Origin: Deltaproteobacteria bacterium
GTDB lineage: Bacteria; JADJOY01
Reading direction: 5' to 3'
DNA length: 64,000 bases
Assembly: GCA_016713535.1 (NCBI GenBank)
Contig: JADJOY010000003.1
Span: 310,001 to 374,000, forward strand
Below are positions 1 to 7,671 of the stretch, in pieces. Positions within the stretch are counted from its first letter, which is position 1. Each line of letters opens with the position of its first letter. A program made the translations under genes and the position numbers. The notes under the pieces were generated by a model that saw only the letters and a program-made list of their open reading frames with translations, had not been told where the DNA came from and ran no database searches.

Positions 1-7
1 TCGGCGC

Positions 8-460
8 TCACTCGCTGGCGCGCTTCGAGATCAGGGTGATCCGCGACGTGTAGACCGGCTTGCCCTGCTGGTCGCTGGCCTCGGCCTCCATCACCACGAA
101 GTCGAGGGTGCCGCTGCGGCCGGTCTTCTCCCACATGTCGGCGATCCGGCCCTTCATGGTCAGCTCGACGCCCGTCACGATCGGCTGGAAGTAGAGGAAC
201 TCCTGCTCGCCGTGGACGATCGACGGCAGGTTGAGCTCGAGCTCGAAGAAGAGCTCGGGGTTCATCGACTCGGCCATGAACGCGATGGGGTAGGTGGGTG
301 GCGCCAGCACGTTGGCGTAGCCGGCGGCGCGCGCCGCGGCCTCGTCGTGATAGAGCGGGTCGAGCTCGCCGACCACCTTCGCGAACGCCTTGTTCGACTC
401 CGGGTTGATGGTGACGGTGGTGGCTTCGGTTTCCTTACCAATCAGCTCGCGTTTCGGCAT
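8..460 (-). CDS. MaoC-like / FAS1-type dehydratase N-domain protein
   Basis: A 150-residue protein matching the single hot-dog N-terminal domain of MaoC-like hydratases (FAS1_DH type), which act on enoyl-CoA/3-hydroxyacyl-CoA substrates. Visible signs are an N-terminal region with D34-P-L-Y-H, the LAPPTYPIAF segment near residues 52-61, and the HGEQEF stretch near 83-88 that belongs to this half of the hot-dog fold. The catalytic Asp/His of true MaoC domains is usually carried by a second protein, which may lie left of the window. It is the last visible gene of the CoA-thioester cluster, separated from the upstream SDR gene by 114 nt that hold a REP pair. Family assignment is good; substrate is unknown. 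Confidence 0.8.
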   Translation of the reverse strand: MPKRELIGKETEATTVTINPESNKAFAKVVGELDPLYHDEAAARAAGYANVLAPPTYPIAFMAESMNPELFFELELNLPSIVHGEQEFLYFQPIVTGVELTMKGRIADMWEKTGRSGTLDFVVMEAEASDQQGKPVYTSRITLISKRASE

Positions 461-486
461 GGTCGAGTCGTCCTCGCATCGTCCTT

Positions 487-545
487 CGTAGCGCGGGGGC
501 TCGTCCCCCGCTTCCCGCTGGCGGGGGACGAGCCCCCGCGCTACG
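487..545. repeat. inverted REP pair (REPIN-like), 25-bp arms
   Basis: Perfect 25-bp inverted repeat with a 9-nt spacer. Each arm is itself a hairpin (GCGGGGG / CCCCCGC) with the tetranucleotide GTAG at its outer edge (488-491, and CTAC at 541-544). GTAG plus hairpin is the known layout of REP elements mobilised by RAYT transposases, and two convergent copies make a REPIN. It sits between two genes of the same operon. Confidence 0.75.
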
Positions 546-574
546 GCTTGCTGTGGATTCGGATCTGCCGCGAC

Positions 575-1438
575 TCAGAAGAGCTCCCCGATCCGTCCCG
601 CGATCTCGGCGGGCGACCAGCGGCCGTCCTTGTTGATCGCCCTGGGGTTGCTCCACGTCAGGTAGCGGTCGAGGTCGCCGCCGCGGATGCCGAACACCTC
701 GCCCGAGATCTCGTTCGAGAGATCGGAGGCGAGATAGACGGCGAGTGGTGCCACGTTGGCGGGCGCCATGATGTCGAAGCCGCCGTCATCGGACTCGAAG
801 TTGCCGAAGGTCGCCTCGGTGATCCGCGTCCGCGCGAGCGGAGCGATCGCGTTGACCTTGACGTTGTAGCTCTCGAGGTCCATCGCCCACACCCGCGTGA
901 TCATCGCGATCCCGGCCTTGGCGGCCGCGTAGCTGGTCTGGCCGCGGTTGCCGATCAGGCCCGCGCCGCTCGTGGTGTTCACGATGTGGCGCGCCTCGGT
1001 GTGGCCCTTCTTGAACTCGTCGCGCCAGTAGTTGCTCGCCCAGCGCGCGCAGTTGAAGTGCCCCTTGAGGTGGACCGCCACGACCGAGTCGAACTCGTCC
1101 TCGGTCATGTTGTAGATCATGCGGTCGCGCACGATGCCGGCGTTGTTGACGAGCGCGTCGACCCGCCCGAACTCGCTGACCGCCGCGTCGATGATGCGCT
1201 TGGCGCCGTCGAACGAGGTGACGTTTTCGGCGTTGGCGACCGCCTGACCGCCGCGCGAGCGGATCAGCTCGACCACCTCCTCGGCCGGTGTCGTGTCGCC
1301 GCCGCTGCCGTCCATGCCGCCGCCGAAGTCGTTGACCACGACCTTGGCGCCCTCGGCTGCGAGCAGCAGGGACTCCTCGCGCCCGATCCCCCGGCCACCG
1401 CCCGTGACGATGGCCACCTTTCCGTCCATGCAGCCCAC
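575..1438 (-). CDS. SDR family oxidoreductase (3-hydroxyacyl-CoA dehydrogenase-like)
   Basis: A 287-residue classical short-chain dehydrogenase. The NAD(P)-binding TGGGRGIG motif is at residues 12-19, NNAG at 98-101, the catalytic Ser at about 157, and Tyr170-x3-Lys174 in SYAAAK. The long insertion after strand 2 (residues 38-50) and the overall pattern resemble the dehydrogenase unit of peroxisomal multifunctional enzyme type 2, which oxidises 3-hydroxyacyl-CoA. That fits the neighbouring acyl-CoA dehydrogenases, hydratases and thiolase-like gene. An internal ATG at residue 4 (MDGKVAIVTGG) is an equally good start. The substrate is inferred from context only. Confidence 0.88.
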   Translation of the reverse strand: MGCMDGKVAIVTGGGRGIGREESLLLAAEGAKVVVNDFGGGMDGSGGDTTPAEEVVELIRSRGGQAVANAENVTSFDGAKRIIDAAVSEFGRVDALVNNAGIVRDRMIYNMTEDEFDSVVAVHLKGHFNCARWASNYWRDEFKKGHTEARHIVNTTSGAGLIGNRGQTSYAAAKAGIAMITRVWAMDLESYNVKVNAIAPLARTRITEATFGNFESDDGGFDIMAPANVAPLAVYLASDLSNEISGEVFGIRGGDLDRYLTWSNPRAINKDGRWSPAEIAGRIGELF

Positions 1439-1461
1439 GTGTCCCCTCCGATGTCGATCCT

Positions 1462-1489
1462 CGCCGGGGGGTGGAACCCCCGGCGCTAC
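1462..1489. repeat. GC hairpin with CTAC edge (REP-like)
   Basis: Inverted repeat CGCCGGGGG / CCCCCGGCG around the loop GTGGAA, bordered by CTAC at 1486-1489. It lies in the 100-nt gap between the acyl-CoA dehydrogenase and SDR genes and belongs to the same class as the other GTAG-bordered hairpins of this cluster. Confidence 0.55.
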
Positions 1490-1538
1490 GAGTCCTGGTA
1501 CGCGGCGGCGTCGCGATGGTGCCGCGGCCGGGTTCGGC

Positions 1539-2690
1539 TCACACCAACCCGAGCGCCGTGGCGATGATCATGCGCTGGATGTTGTTGGTGCCCATGCCGA
1601 TCGGGCCGAGCAGCGCCATGCGCGTCCAGCGCTGCAGGTCGGACTCCATGAGGTAGCTCTGGCCGCCCACCACCTGCATCGCCGACTGGGTCACGCGCGC
1701 CGCCATCTCGGTGCAGAACACCTTGGCGATCGAGCCGTCCATCGACATCCGGTCGCCCGAGGCCGCCTTCCACGCCGCCTTGTAGACCAGGTTGCGTCCC
1801 GCCTCGATGTCGATCGCCATGTTCACGAGCTGCCACTGGATGGCCTGGAACTTGGAGATCACGCGGCCGAACTGCTCGCGCACCTTGGCGTGCTCGAGGG
1901 CCTGCTCGTAGGCCTTCTGCGCCAGCGCCACGTGCGACGCCGCGACCATGATCCGCTCCATGTCGAGGCTCGACATCATCTGGTACCAGCCGCGGTCGAG
2001 GGCCTCGGGGCCGCCGATGATCATCTCCTTCGGCACGCGCACGTTCTCGTAGGTGATCTCGCACAGGCTCATGCATCGCGAGCCGAGCTTGGCCACCTTG
2101 CGGATCGACACCCCCGGCGCCTTGCGGTCCACCATGAAGATGGTGATGCCGTTGTAGCGGTCCGAGTCGGTGCGGGTGCACGTCATGATGTAGTCGGCGA
2201 CGTCGGCGCCCGAGATGTAGTGCTTGTAGCCGTTGATCACGAAGTGGTCGGGCCCGTCGGCGACACCCTTGGTGACGATCGCCGCCGCGTCCGAGCCCGC
2301 GCCCGGCTCGGTGAGCGCGAAGCAGCCCTTGAGCTTCCCGGCGATGATCTGCGGCAGGTACTTCTTCTTCTGCTCCTCGCTGCCGTTGAGCAGGATCATC
2401 TGTCCTGCGAAGAACACCGGCAGCAGGTAACACGCCGCCGCCGCCTCGCTGCCATAGGCGAGCTCCTCGACGGTGAGCGCGAAGTCGATGGCGTTGCCGC
2501 CGGTGCCGCCGTACTCCTCGGGGAAGCACACGCCGTAGATGCCGGTGCCCGCGAGCTTCGGCATCAGCTCCTCGGGGAAGCGCTCGTTCTCCTCGATCTC
2601 GCGGTCCAGCTCGGGGGAGGTCTCGCGCTTCACGAAGGCGCGGATCATCTGCCGGTAGGCTTCCTGCTCGGGCGTGAAATTGAAGTCCAT
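1539..2690 (-). CDS. acyl-CoA dehydrogenase (IVD-type catalytic Glu position)
   Basis: A 383-residue FAD-dependent acyl-CoA dehydrogenase that makes trans-2-enoyl-CoA and passes electrons to ETF. The FAD/substrate motif ALTEPGAGSDA lies near 125-135, and the C-terminal MGTNNIQRMI segment is the usual flavin/nucleotide contact. At the place where medium-chain enzymes carry the catalytic Glu (YEGT), this protein reads IGMGT, so that Glu is absent. A Glu is present at 245 in SLDMER, the helix-G position used by isovaleryl-CoA and long-chain dehydrogenases, and is the probable base. It lies 13 nt after the DUF35 gene and is transcribed with it. The chain-length or branched substrate cannot be read from sequence. 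Confidence 0.93.
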   Translation of the reverse strand: MDFNFTPEQEAYRQMIRAFVKRETSPELDREIEENERFPEELMPKLAGTGIYGVCFPEEYGGTGGNAIDFALTVEELAYGSEAAAACYLLPVFFAGQMILLNGSEEQKKKYLPQIIAGKLKGCFALTEPGAGSDAAAIVTKGVADGPDHFVINGYKHYISGADVADYIMTCTRTDSDRYNGITIFMVDRKAPGVSIRKVAKLGSRCMSLCEITYENVRVPKEMIIGGPEALDRGWYQMMSSLDMERIMVAASHVALAQKAYEQALEHAKVREQFGRVISKFQAIQWQLVNMAIDIEAGRNLVYKAAWKAASGDRMSMDGSIAKVFCTEMAARVTQSAMQVVGGQSYLMESDLQRWTRMALLGPIGMGTNNIQRMIIATALGLV

Positions 2691-2703
2691 GCGCTCACTC
2701 TCC

Positions 2704-3123
2704 TTACGTACCCGTCGCCGCCTTGAACATGGGCAGGGTGATCTGGTCGTTGATCTTCTGGTACGTGACCTCGACCGGCAGGCCGACCGACACGGCCGAG
2801 AGGTCGGTCTCGGGGACGAGCCGCCCGTGCATCCGCGGTCCCTCGTCGAGCTCGACGATCACCACGTTGTAGGGCGCGTCCTCGAGGAACGCCGGGTGCT
2901 GCGGGCGGTGCACGACGATCCACGAGAACACCCGCCCGCGCCCGCTCACCGGCTGGAAGCTCACCTCGCTCGACAGGCACTTGGGGCAGATCTTGGCGGG
3001 CGGCAGGAAGCGGTGCGCGCAGCTCGCGCAGGTCGAGACCACGAGCTTTCCTTCACGGGTGGCGTCCCAGTAGCCCTCGGTGTCCTCGGTGGGCGAGGGA
3101 AGCGGCTTGTCGATGGTGAACAT
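2704..3123 (-). CDS. DUF35 Zn-ribbon/OB-fold protein, partner of thiolase-like enzyme
   Basis: A 139-residue protein with an N-terminal rubredoxin-like Zn ribbon (C32-x2-C35 and C46-x2-C49) followed by an OB-fold acyl-CoA-binding domain (about residues 55-135). DUF35 proteins bind thiolase-superfamily partners, as in the steroid aldolase pair Ltp2-ChsH2 and in archaeal thiolase complexes. The thiolase-like gene lies directly upstream, and the pair is probably a heteromeric complex. The ATG at 3123 is chosen because the MFTIDKPLPSPTEDTEGYW start is typical of the family; an open frame continues upstream without meaning. The 185-nt gap upstream holds two 32-bp direct repeats and a REP. Confidence 0.88.
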   Translation of the reverse strand: MFTIDKPLPSPTEDTEGYWDATREGKLVVSTCASCAHRFLPPAKICPKCLSSEVSFQPVSGRGRVFSWIVVHRPQHPAFLEDAPYNVVIVELDEGPRMHGRLVPETDLSAVSVGLPVEVTYQKINDQITLPMFKAATGT

Positions 3124-3157
3124 GGTCAGGTCCTCGGGGCGAGCTGTGCTGGGCGTG

Positions 3158-3276
3158 GGCGGGGACCGGCGCCGCCCAACCGGGGGACGAATGGCGGTTG
3201 CTGGCGGGGACCGGCGCCGCCCAACCGGGGGACGTGCGACGGCGGCACCGTAGGGGCGGGCCCCGTGCCCGCCCGC
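3158..3276. repeat. two 32-bp direct repeats plus GTAG hairpin
   Basis: The same 32-bp sequence (beginning GGCGGGGACCGGCGCC) occurs at 3158-3189 and 3203-3234, a 45-nt period. A REP-like element follows: GTAG at 3250-3253 and a GGGGCGGG / CCCGCCC hairpin to 3276. All of it lies in the gap between the thiolase-like and DUF35 genes. Confidence 0.7.
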
Positions 3277-3308
3277 AGCGTCGCTTCCGAGTGTGCCGAC
3301 GCCGACAT

Positions 3309-4478
3309 TCAGCGATCCTGCGTGAGGACGAGGGTGGTGTAGCTGAGCGTCGGCGGCGCCTCGTGGGGGGCCCCGCCGAAGCCCGTGACGAACACCACCT
3401 CGGCGTCCTGGACCTGGCGCTCGCCGGCGCTGCGGCGGATCTGGCGCATCCCCTCGGTGATGTGGCCGACGCCGAACAGGTGGCCCTCCGAGAGCAGCCC
3501 GCCGTGGGTGTTGGTCGGCAGCTCGCCGCCGAGCCGCAACGCGCCGGTCGCGACCCAGGGGCCGACCTCGCCGTGCTTGGCGAAGCCGAACGCCTCGAGC
3601 TCGTGCATCACGAGCGGCGTGAAGCCGTCGTAGAGGAGCGCCACGTCGACGTCGTGCGGCAGCACTCCCGCCATGCCGAACGCGGCCCGCGCGGCGCCGG
3701 CGCCCGACGGCGCCTGGTTGCGCTGCGGGGCGGGGAAGATCATCTCCGCGCCGTGCTCCTGGCCCGCGCCGGCGATCACCACGGCCGGCTGCTTCAGGTC
3801 GCGGGCGCGCTCGAGGCTGGTCACGATCACGGCGCCGCCGCCGTCGGTGACCAGGCAGCAGTCGAGCAAGCGCAGCGGCTCGACGATGTAGGGCGAGCGC
3901 TGGTGGTCCTCGACCGTGAAGGGCTCGCGCTTCTGCGCCGAGGGGTTCCGCGACGCGTGCTCGCGGAACGCCGAGGCGATCTCGCCGTATTGCGGGCCGG
4001 TGTAGCCGTAGAGGTGCATCTGGCGGCGCGCGACGTGGCCCATGAAGGTGATCGCGCCGATGTCGCCGTAGGGGATCGCGAACTGGCTGCCGAAGAGCTG
4101 CGGCATGATCCCCTGCGGGTTGTTCTGCATGCCGAAGCAGCAGATCACCGCGTTCGCCATCCCCGCTTCGATGTAGAGCGCCGCGGTCTGGATCATGCCG
4201 ATCGGGGTCGCGCCGCCCATGTCCATGGTGCACGCCAGCCGCGGCTCGAGGCCGAGGTGCGCGGCGATGCGCGTGGCCCAGCCGTGCTGCTCGCCCATGA
4301 TCGCCGGCATCGACACCAGGCAGCCGTCGATCTCGTCGCGCGGGATGCCGCAGTCCTCGATGGCGTTCTTGCACGCCTCGAGGGTGAAGCCGAGGCAGCT
4401 CGTGCCCCACACCTTGCCGAAGCGCGAGAGGCCGACGCCGGCCAAGGCGTGGGTGCCTTTCAGGGGATGTCTGCTCAC
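3309..4478 (-). CDS. thiolase-like protein (SCPx/Ltp2 type) lacking the nucleophilic Cys
   Basis: A 389-residue thiolase-superfamily protein of the SCP-x/Ltp group. The segment that should hold the N-terminal nucleophilic Cys (CxSG) reads TMDMGGATPIG at about 84-94, so the Cys is missing. The later motifs are present: LLYDGFTP (near 300), which in the repurposed steroid aldolase Ltp2 holds an active-site Tyr, and THGGLLSEGH. With the adjacent DUF35 gene this suggests a retro-aldol or condensing enzyme on an acyl-CoA rather than a simple thiolase. The start is GTG at 4478, overlapping the ligase stop as GTGA, so the two genes are translationally coupled. Substrate not determined. Confidence 0.87.
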   Translation of the reverse strand: MSRHPLKGTHALAGVGLSRFGKVWGTSCLGFTLEACKNAIEDCGIPRDEIDGCLVSMPAIMGEQHGWATRIAAHLGLEPRLACTMDMGGATPIGMIQTAALYIEAGMANAVICCFGMQNNPQGIMPQLFGSQFAIPYGDIGAITFMGHVARRQMHLYGYTGPQYGEIASAFREHASRNPSAQKREPFTVEDHQRSPYIVEPLRLLDCCLVTDGGGAVIVTSLERARDLKQPAVVIAGAGQEHGAEMIFPAPQRNQAPSGAGAARAAFGMAGVLPHDVDVALLYDGFTPLVMHELEAFGFAKHGEVGPWVATGALRLGGELPTNTHGGLLSEGHLFGVGHITEGMRQIRRSAGERQVQDAEVVFVTGFGGAPHEAPPTLSYTTLVLTQDR

Positions 4479-6244
4479 GGTGTCGGCTCCCGGTGCTTGG
4501 AGGGCGCGCGGTCCCTCGCGCGCCGGGGTTTGCTCGACGCGACGCGGTCGCCACGTGACTCGGCCACCACGCCCATCTCCAGCAACTGGTTCTTGACGTG
4601 CCTTCGCAGCGGCTTCATCGCGAAGTTCTCGGGGATCGCGTCGACTGCCACGATGCGGCGCGGGCGGCGATATGCGGCGATCTTGCCGTCGGTCCAGGCG
4701 AGCAGCTCGTCCTCGGTGACCGTGGCTCCCGAGCGCAGGACCACCGCGGCCACCGGCAGCTCGCCCTTGGTGGGATGCGGCATCCCCACGACCACGCACC
4801 GCTCGACGTCGGGGTGGGCCGCGACCTCGCGCTCGACCTCCGCGGGGAACACGCTGTACCCGCCGACCTTGATCATGTCCTTCTCGCGCGCCACGAAGTG
4901 GTTGCGGAAGCGCGCGCCGCGCTTCAGGAGATCGCCGGTGCGGAACCAGCCGTCGGGGGTGATCGCCGCGGCGGTGCCCTCCGGGTCGTTCCAGTAGCCC
5001 TTCATGAGCCCGCGCGTCTTGAGCCAGAGCTCGCCGACCTCGCCCGGCCCCACGTCCTGGCCGTCCGCGCCGACCAGCCGCCACTTCACACCCGGCAGGA
5101 AGAAGCCGACGCAGGCGTCGCCACCGGCGAGGTAGGGCGTGATCGAGATCGACACCTGCCCGGCGGTCTCGGCGAGCCCGTAGCCGGTGATGAACGCCGA
5201 GCGGCGGGTGAACGGGCCGACCCGGTGAGCGGTCAGGTCTCGGAACTCCCTCACCAGGTCCTCGGGGAACGCGTCGCCGCCGCCGCCCCACACGCGGATC
5301 GAGGAGAGGTCGCGGGTTCGCGCGCCGGCCTCGAGGAGCATCCGGTACATCGCGGGGATCCCCGCGAACATGGTGCAGCGGTAGCGCTCGATGAAGTCGA
5401 GGATCGCGGTGGGGTCGAAGCGGCCCATCACCAGGCACGGGCGCGCCAGCGCGAGCTGGATGAGCAGGTTCTGGTGGCCGCCGGTGTGGGCGAGCGGCAT
5501 CACCAGGAGAGCCAGGTGCGAGGTGGCGGTGGGCGTCAGCGCCGCGATCCGCGCGTAGCGCAGGAAGCCGCTCATGAGCCCCCGGCTGGTCAGCACCGCG
5601 CCCTTGGGCAGCCCGGTGGTCCCGGCGGTGAAGAAGATCACCGCGGGGTCGTCGGGGGCGACCAGCGCGGGCGGACGGTCTTCGAGCGCCTGGCTCATGA
5701 GCGCGTCGAACGAGTGGACGCCCGGCGGAGTGGCCCGGTTGGTGACCATGATCCAGTGCTCGATCGAGGGCAGCGACGTGGTGTCGCGCAAGGTGCCGTC
5801 GAACACCGTGCGATCGGTCACCATCACGCGCGCGCCGGCGCGCTCGACGAGCTCGCGGATCTCGTCGCGGGTCAGCATGTAGTTGATCGGTACCGGGACC
5901 GCGCCGAGGCGCTGGGCGCCGAACTCGACGATCGCGATCTCGATCCGGTTCGAGGTGGCGAGCGCCACGCGGTCGCCGTGGTGCACGCCGAGCTTCGCCA
6001 GCAGGTCCGCGGCGCGGCGCACGAAGCGGTTCAGGTCGCGATACGAGATCACGCTACCGCGGAACCAGCTCGCCTCGATCGGCCTGTCGAGGAGGAAGGC
6101 GCTGCGCTCCTCGTAGACCTCGGCGAGCGCGTCCGTGAACGTGGCCATCGTGACCGCCGACGCGCCGGTCACGAACGTGCGCCACTTCCGCCACCACGGC
6201 GGCGTGACGCGGATGCCGGTGAGATCGAGCTGGGCGGTCGTCAC
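4475..6244 (-). CDS. AMP-forming acyl-CoA synthetase (ANL superfamily)
   Basis: A 589-residue adenylate-forming ligase that activates a carboxylic acid to its CoA thioester through an acyl-AMP. The phosphate-binding loop FFTAGTTGLPKGA is at 204-216, the GYGLAET motif at about 354, GWFRTGD with the ribose-binding Asp438, and the C-terminal catalytic Lys is probably K544 in NFAMKPLRR. Length is slightly above the usual 510-550 because of an N-terminal extension (about 35 residues) and a basic C-terminal tail after 565. It probably primes the substrate for the surrounding dehydrogenases and hydratases. It overlaps the thiolase-like gene by 4 nt. Start ATG 6244 follows the repeat-filled spacer. 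Confidence 0.92.
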   Translation of the reverse strand: MTTAQLDLTGIRVTPPWWRKWRTFVTGASAVTMATFTDALAEVYEERSAFLLDRPIEASWFRGSVISYRDLNRFVRRAADLLAKLGVHHGDRVALATSNRIEIAIVEFGAQRLGAVPVPINYMLTRDEIRELVERAGARVMVTDRTVFDGTLRDTTSLPSIEHWIMVTNRATPPGVHSFDALMSQALEDRPPALVAPDDPAVIFFTAGTTGLPKGAVLTSRGLMSGFLRYARIAALTPTATSHLALLVMPLAHTGGHQNLLIQLALARPCLVMGRFDPTAILDFIERYRCTMFAGIPAMYRMLLEAGARTRDLSSIRVWGGGGDAFPEDLVREFRDLTAHRVGPFTRRSAFITGYGLAETAGQVSISITPYLAGGDACVGFFLPGVKWRLVGADGQDVGPGEVGELWLKTRGLMKGYWNDPEGTAAAITPDGWFRTGDLLKRGARFRNHFVAREKDMIKVGGYSVFPAEVEREVAAHPDVERCVVVGMPHPTKGELPVAAVVLRSGATVTEDELLAWTDGKIAAYRRPRRIVAVDAIPENFAMKPLRRHVKNQLLEMGVVAESRGDRVASSKPRRARDRAPSKHREPTP

Positions 6245-6247
6245 GGC

Positions 6248-6480
6248 CGCCGAACCTGCGGGCGGGCACAGGGCCCGCCCCTACGAGGATGGGGCGCCCG
6301 CGTGTCCCCGCCCGGTCCGCGGCGGTGCGCTGCGTAGGGGCGGGGCCTGCCCCCGCCCGCGGTGTTCACCGTAGGGGCGGGGTTCATCCCCGCCCGATCC
6401 ACGACGGCGGGCGGGCCGCGTCGCGATCGACCGGCGGCGAAACGCGTAGGGTCGGGGCCCGTCCCCGCCCGTTCGGCGCA
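6248..6480. repeat. cluster of four REP-like GTAG hairpins
   Basis: The whole 244-nt gap between the ligase and acyl-CoA dehydrogenase genes is made of GC hairpins with GTAG/CTAC edges: CTAC 6281-6284, and GTAG at 6334-6337, 6371-6374 and 6446-6449. Each has a GGGGCGGG-type stem closed by CCCGCCC, and the loops differ (CCTG, TTCAT, CCCGT). The first copy is inverted relative to the other three. No promoter or gene is seen. Confidence 0.75.
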
Positions 6481-6488
6481 CGCCGTCG

Positions 6489-7670
6489 TCACAGCCCGAG
6501 CCCCTTCGCGATCAGGCGGCGCTGGATCTCGCTGGTGCCGCCGCCGATCCGGAACACCCGGGCCATCCGGTAGATGCGCTCGATCGGGTGCTCGGCCATG
6601 TAGCCGATGCCGCCCAGGGTCTGCATCACCTGATCGGCGACCTTCCCGAGCACGTCCGCGGCGAAGACCTTCGCCATGGCGAGCTCGGTCATGGCGGTCT
6701 CGCCCTGATCGAGGAGCCACGCCGTGCGATAGGTGAGCCAGCGCGCCGCCTCGATCTGGGTCGCGCAGTCGGCGAGCGGGAACGACACGCCCTGGTTCTT
6801 GCCGATCGGCTTGCCGAACGCCATCCGCGTCTTGGCCCACTCGGTGCCGAAGGCGAGCGCGTAGCGCGCCAGGCCGACCGCCTGGATCGCCATCATGAGG
6901 CGCTCGCCCGAGAGCCACTGCGCGGCGCCCAGGAACCCGAAGCCCTCGTCACCCACCAGATTGCTGGCGGGCACGCGCACGTCCTTGAAGGTGATCTCGG
7001 CCTGGAAGTCGTCGCCGCCCATCGACTTCATGAGCTTGCGCTCGACCCCCGGTGAGTCGGCGTCGACCATGAAGAGCGAGATGCAGCCGAACATCGCGTC
7101 CTCGCCCGGCCCGGGCTTCTTGGTCAGGGCGAAGACCTGGAAGAAATCGGCGTGCATGCCGTTCGAGATGTAGATCTTGGAGCCGTTCAGCACCCAGTCG
7201 TCGCCGTCTCGCACCGCCATCGTCTGGATCGACGAGATGTCCGAGCCGGCGCCCGGCTCGGTGAGCGCGAAGCAGGTGGTCTTGTCACCGGCGACCAGCG
7301 GCTTCAGGAAGCGCTCGCGCTGCTCGTCGTTGCAGAGCATGAGTAACGGCGTGGGTCCGCACGGTGGGTCGCCGATCACGTAGAGGCCGAGGATCACCGA
7401 GCCCGACATGGCGATCTCCTCGCGCAGCGCCGTGGTGGTGACGTAGGGCAGCCCCGCGCCGCCGAGCTCCTTCGGCAGGTGGACCGTGTAGAAGCCGGCT
7501 TCGACGGCCTTCTTGCGGATCCCGGCGCCGATGCGTGCGACCTCGTCCGACATCTTGCCGCCGTCGAGCAGATCCTTGTGCTTCTCCTCGAGCGGCAGCA
7601 CCTCGGTCTTCAGGAACTTGCGCAGCGCCTCGCACAGCAGGCGGGTGTCGTCGTCGAACGCGAAGTCCAT
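6489..7670 (-). CDS. acyl-CoA dehydrogenase
   Basis: A 393-residue acyl-CoA dehydrogenase. ALTEPGAGSD is at 135-144 and the C-terminal RIGGGTSEIQRRL segment is intact, but Gly stands where medium-chain enzymes carry the catalytic Glu. A Glu at 256 (SGERL) occupies the isovaleryl-CoA/long-chain dehydrogenase helix-G position and is the likely base. It shares its architecture but not close sequence with the other dehydrogenase at 1539-2690, so the pathway probably has two desaturation steps or two substrates. It starts 1 nt after the enoyl-CoA hydratase stop, so the genes form one transcript. Confidence 0.93.
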   Translation of the reverse strand: MDFAFDDDTRLLCEALRKFLKTEVLPLEEKHKDLLDGGKMSDEVARIGAGIRKKAVEAGFYTVHLPKELGGAGLPYVTTTALREEIAMSGSVILGLYVIGDPPCGPTPLLMLCNDEQRERFLKPLVAGDKTTCFALTEPGAGSDISSIQTMAVRDGDDWVLNGSKIYISNGMHADFFQVFALTKKPGPGEDAMFGCISLFMVDADSPGVERKLMKSMGGDDFQAEITFKDVRVPASNLVGDEGFGFLGAAQWLSGERLMMAIQAVGLARYALAFGTEWAKTRMAFGKPIGKNQGVSFPLADCATQIEAARWLTYRTAWLLDQGETAMTELAMAKVFAADVLGKVADQVMQTLGGIGYMAEHPIERIYRMARVFRIGGGTSEIQRRLIAKGLGL

Positions 7671-7671
7671 G

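Noticed and set aside
4598-6337. Long plus-strand frame opposite the acyl-CoA ligase
   Set aside because: Antisense shadow of a well-supported enzyme; the composition is Arg/Val/Gly-rich without motifs.
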